From positions 25,562 through 89,561 of the forward strand of contig CAJUPJ010000012.1 in assembly GCA_910588655.1 (NCBI GenBank): a DNA stretch of 64,000 nt. The letters run 5' to 3'. This document shows positions 63,501-64,000 of the stretch, piece by piece (the first letter of the stretch is position 1; every line of letters begins with the position of its first letter). The stretch comes from an uncultured Lachnospiraceae bacterium. GTDB lineage: Bacteria; Bacillota; Clostridia; Lachnospirales; Lachnospiraceae. The notes under the pieces are model-generated. The model searched no databases, was not told the DNA's origin, and saw nothing but the letters and a program-made list of their open reading frames with translations. The translations under genes were made by a program, and so were the position numbers.

Positions 63501-63931
63501 AGATTAATATAAAAGAACTATCAGAGCGTGCAATGATTAACAGGAAAACGTTTTATCTTCATTATAATTCCCTGGATGAATTATTAGGAAAGATGCAGCT
63601 TGAATTGTACACAGATATAATACAGTCTGTGTCTGGCATAAATGAAAAAATATTATTAAGCCAGGGAAATTTTCCAATTGGAAAAAGTCCTGGAGATTAT
63701 GCAAGGAAAAAAATGTTCCATTACCATTATCTGGATAACAATTCTTTGAATTTAAATAAATACCAGACAAATATTGTTGATGCATATTTAAGTGGAAGCT
63801 TTATATCTATTTATACACAATGGGTAACTGATGGCAGGAAAGTTCCATTAGAAATTGTGATACAGATTTCAACGAAGCTTATTTCAAAGGGACTTTGTGC
63901 TTTTGGAATGTCTGATGGGACAGTGTGCTAA
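63476..63931 (+). pseudogene. TetR-family regulator, N-terminus missing
   Basis: Matches TetR/AcrR regulators from the middle of the HTH domain: INIKELSERAMINRKTFYLHYNSLDELL, then a helical ligand-binding part to FGMSDGTVC. The first 20 or so residues (helix 1) are missing and only a TTG is available; a stop lies 7 codons upstream in frame. It is head to head with the MATE remnant and overlaps it by 25 bases, so the shared regulatory region was deleted. Probably the former local repressor of the transporter. Confidence 0.7.
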
Positions 63932-64000
63932 ATATTTATAAATATTAGTTACTATTCAGTCATAAAGGCACATTTATAAGGCACACAGTTAAAAAGCTGG

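Noticed and set aside
63437..63535. Divergent promoter region between MATE and tetR
   Set aside because: There is no intergenic space: the two remnants overlap.

Overview
The window looks like a chromosomal segment of an anaerobic, AT-rich, endospore-forming Firmicute of class Clostridia, most likely family Lachnospiraceae. This rests on the cotJABC spore-coat operon, the DUF5717/DUF5716 gene pair, an anaerobic (CbiK/CbiD-type) cobalamin pathway, a Lachnospiraceae-type tRNA-linked integrase, RelQ and RNase Y, strong GGAGG ribosome binding sites, and heavy use of AGG/AGA and AUA codons. The species cannot be fixed from sequence alone.

Layout. 1-6.8 kb (+): the 3' end of a receiver-domain protein, fabF, a PAS protein with degenerate GGDEF and EAL domains, a secreted Fn3-like protein, serS and a YvyF-like zinc-ribbon protein. 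6.9-9.6 kb (-): a DUF3810 membrane metallopeptidase and cotJABC, with a Cys-rich repeat in CotJA. 9.9-13.2 kb (+): a DUF434 protein and a zinc/cadmium P-type ATPase behind a well-formed promoter and an ArsR/SmtB-type operator. 13.3-20.8 kb (-): a surface-glycan operon (acyltransferase, YfhO, glycosyltransferase with a frameshift, beta-helix protein), preceded by a tyrosine recombinase gene between inverted 21-bp sites, which looks like an invertible promoter switch. 20.8-21.6 kb (-): a TraB-like gene interrupted in a poly-A tract. 22.1-29.6 kb (+): a four- or five-gene cluster of unknown function (DUF5717, DUF5716, TPR, coiled-coil membrane protein, DUF6985-like). 29.6-34.3 kb (+): six cobalamin genes (cobO, cbiC, cbiK, cbiD, cbiL, cbiF). 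34.5-36.8 kb: a broken matrixin-type protease, a membrane-anchored protein and a 5'-truncated LytTR regulator. 37.0-37.6 kb: five tRNAs (Pro, Gly, Arg, His, Gln), followed by a decayed integrase/excisionase relic.

39.1-51.9 kb is an accessory island. Two same-strand copies of an AAA-ATPase/PD-(D/E)XK gene, one intact and one broken, flank two divergent operons. One encodes an HTH protein, a Ser/Thr kinase and a small membrane protein. The other encodes a dynamin-like GTPase, a second GTPase, an unrecognised protein, a tail-anchored protein and a YARHG protein. This is the best candidate for an undescribed signalling or conflict system. 52-61.6 kb (-) is housekeeping: an Hpt protein, recU, an RluA-type pseudouridine synthase, a membrane protein, an RsmF-type methyltransferase, relQ, an M23 peptidase, proC, an ASKHA protein and rny. 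62.2-63.9 kb holds a broken MATE/TetR pair.

Two themes run across the window. First, a family of intergenic nested palindromes with shared ends (ATAATTTACAGTTATC-like) occurs at about 10.6, 21.8, 35.9, 61.7 and 62.2 kb. Second, several otherwise good genes carry single-base frameshifts; these may be real decay or phase variation, or sequencing indels, and the sequence alone cannot tell which.
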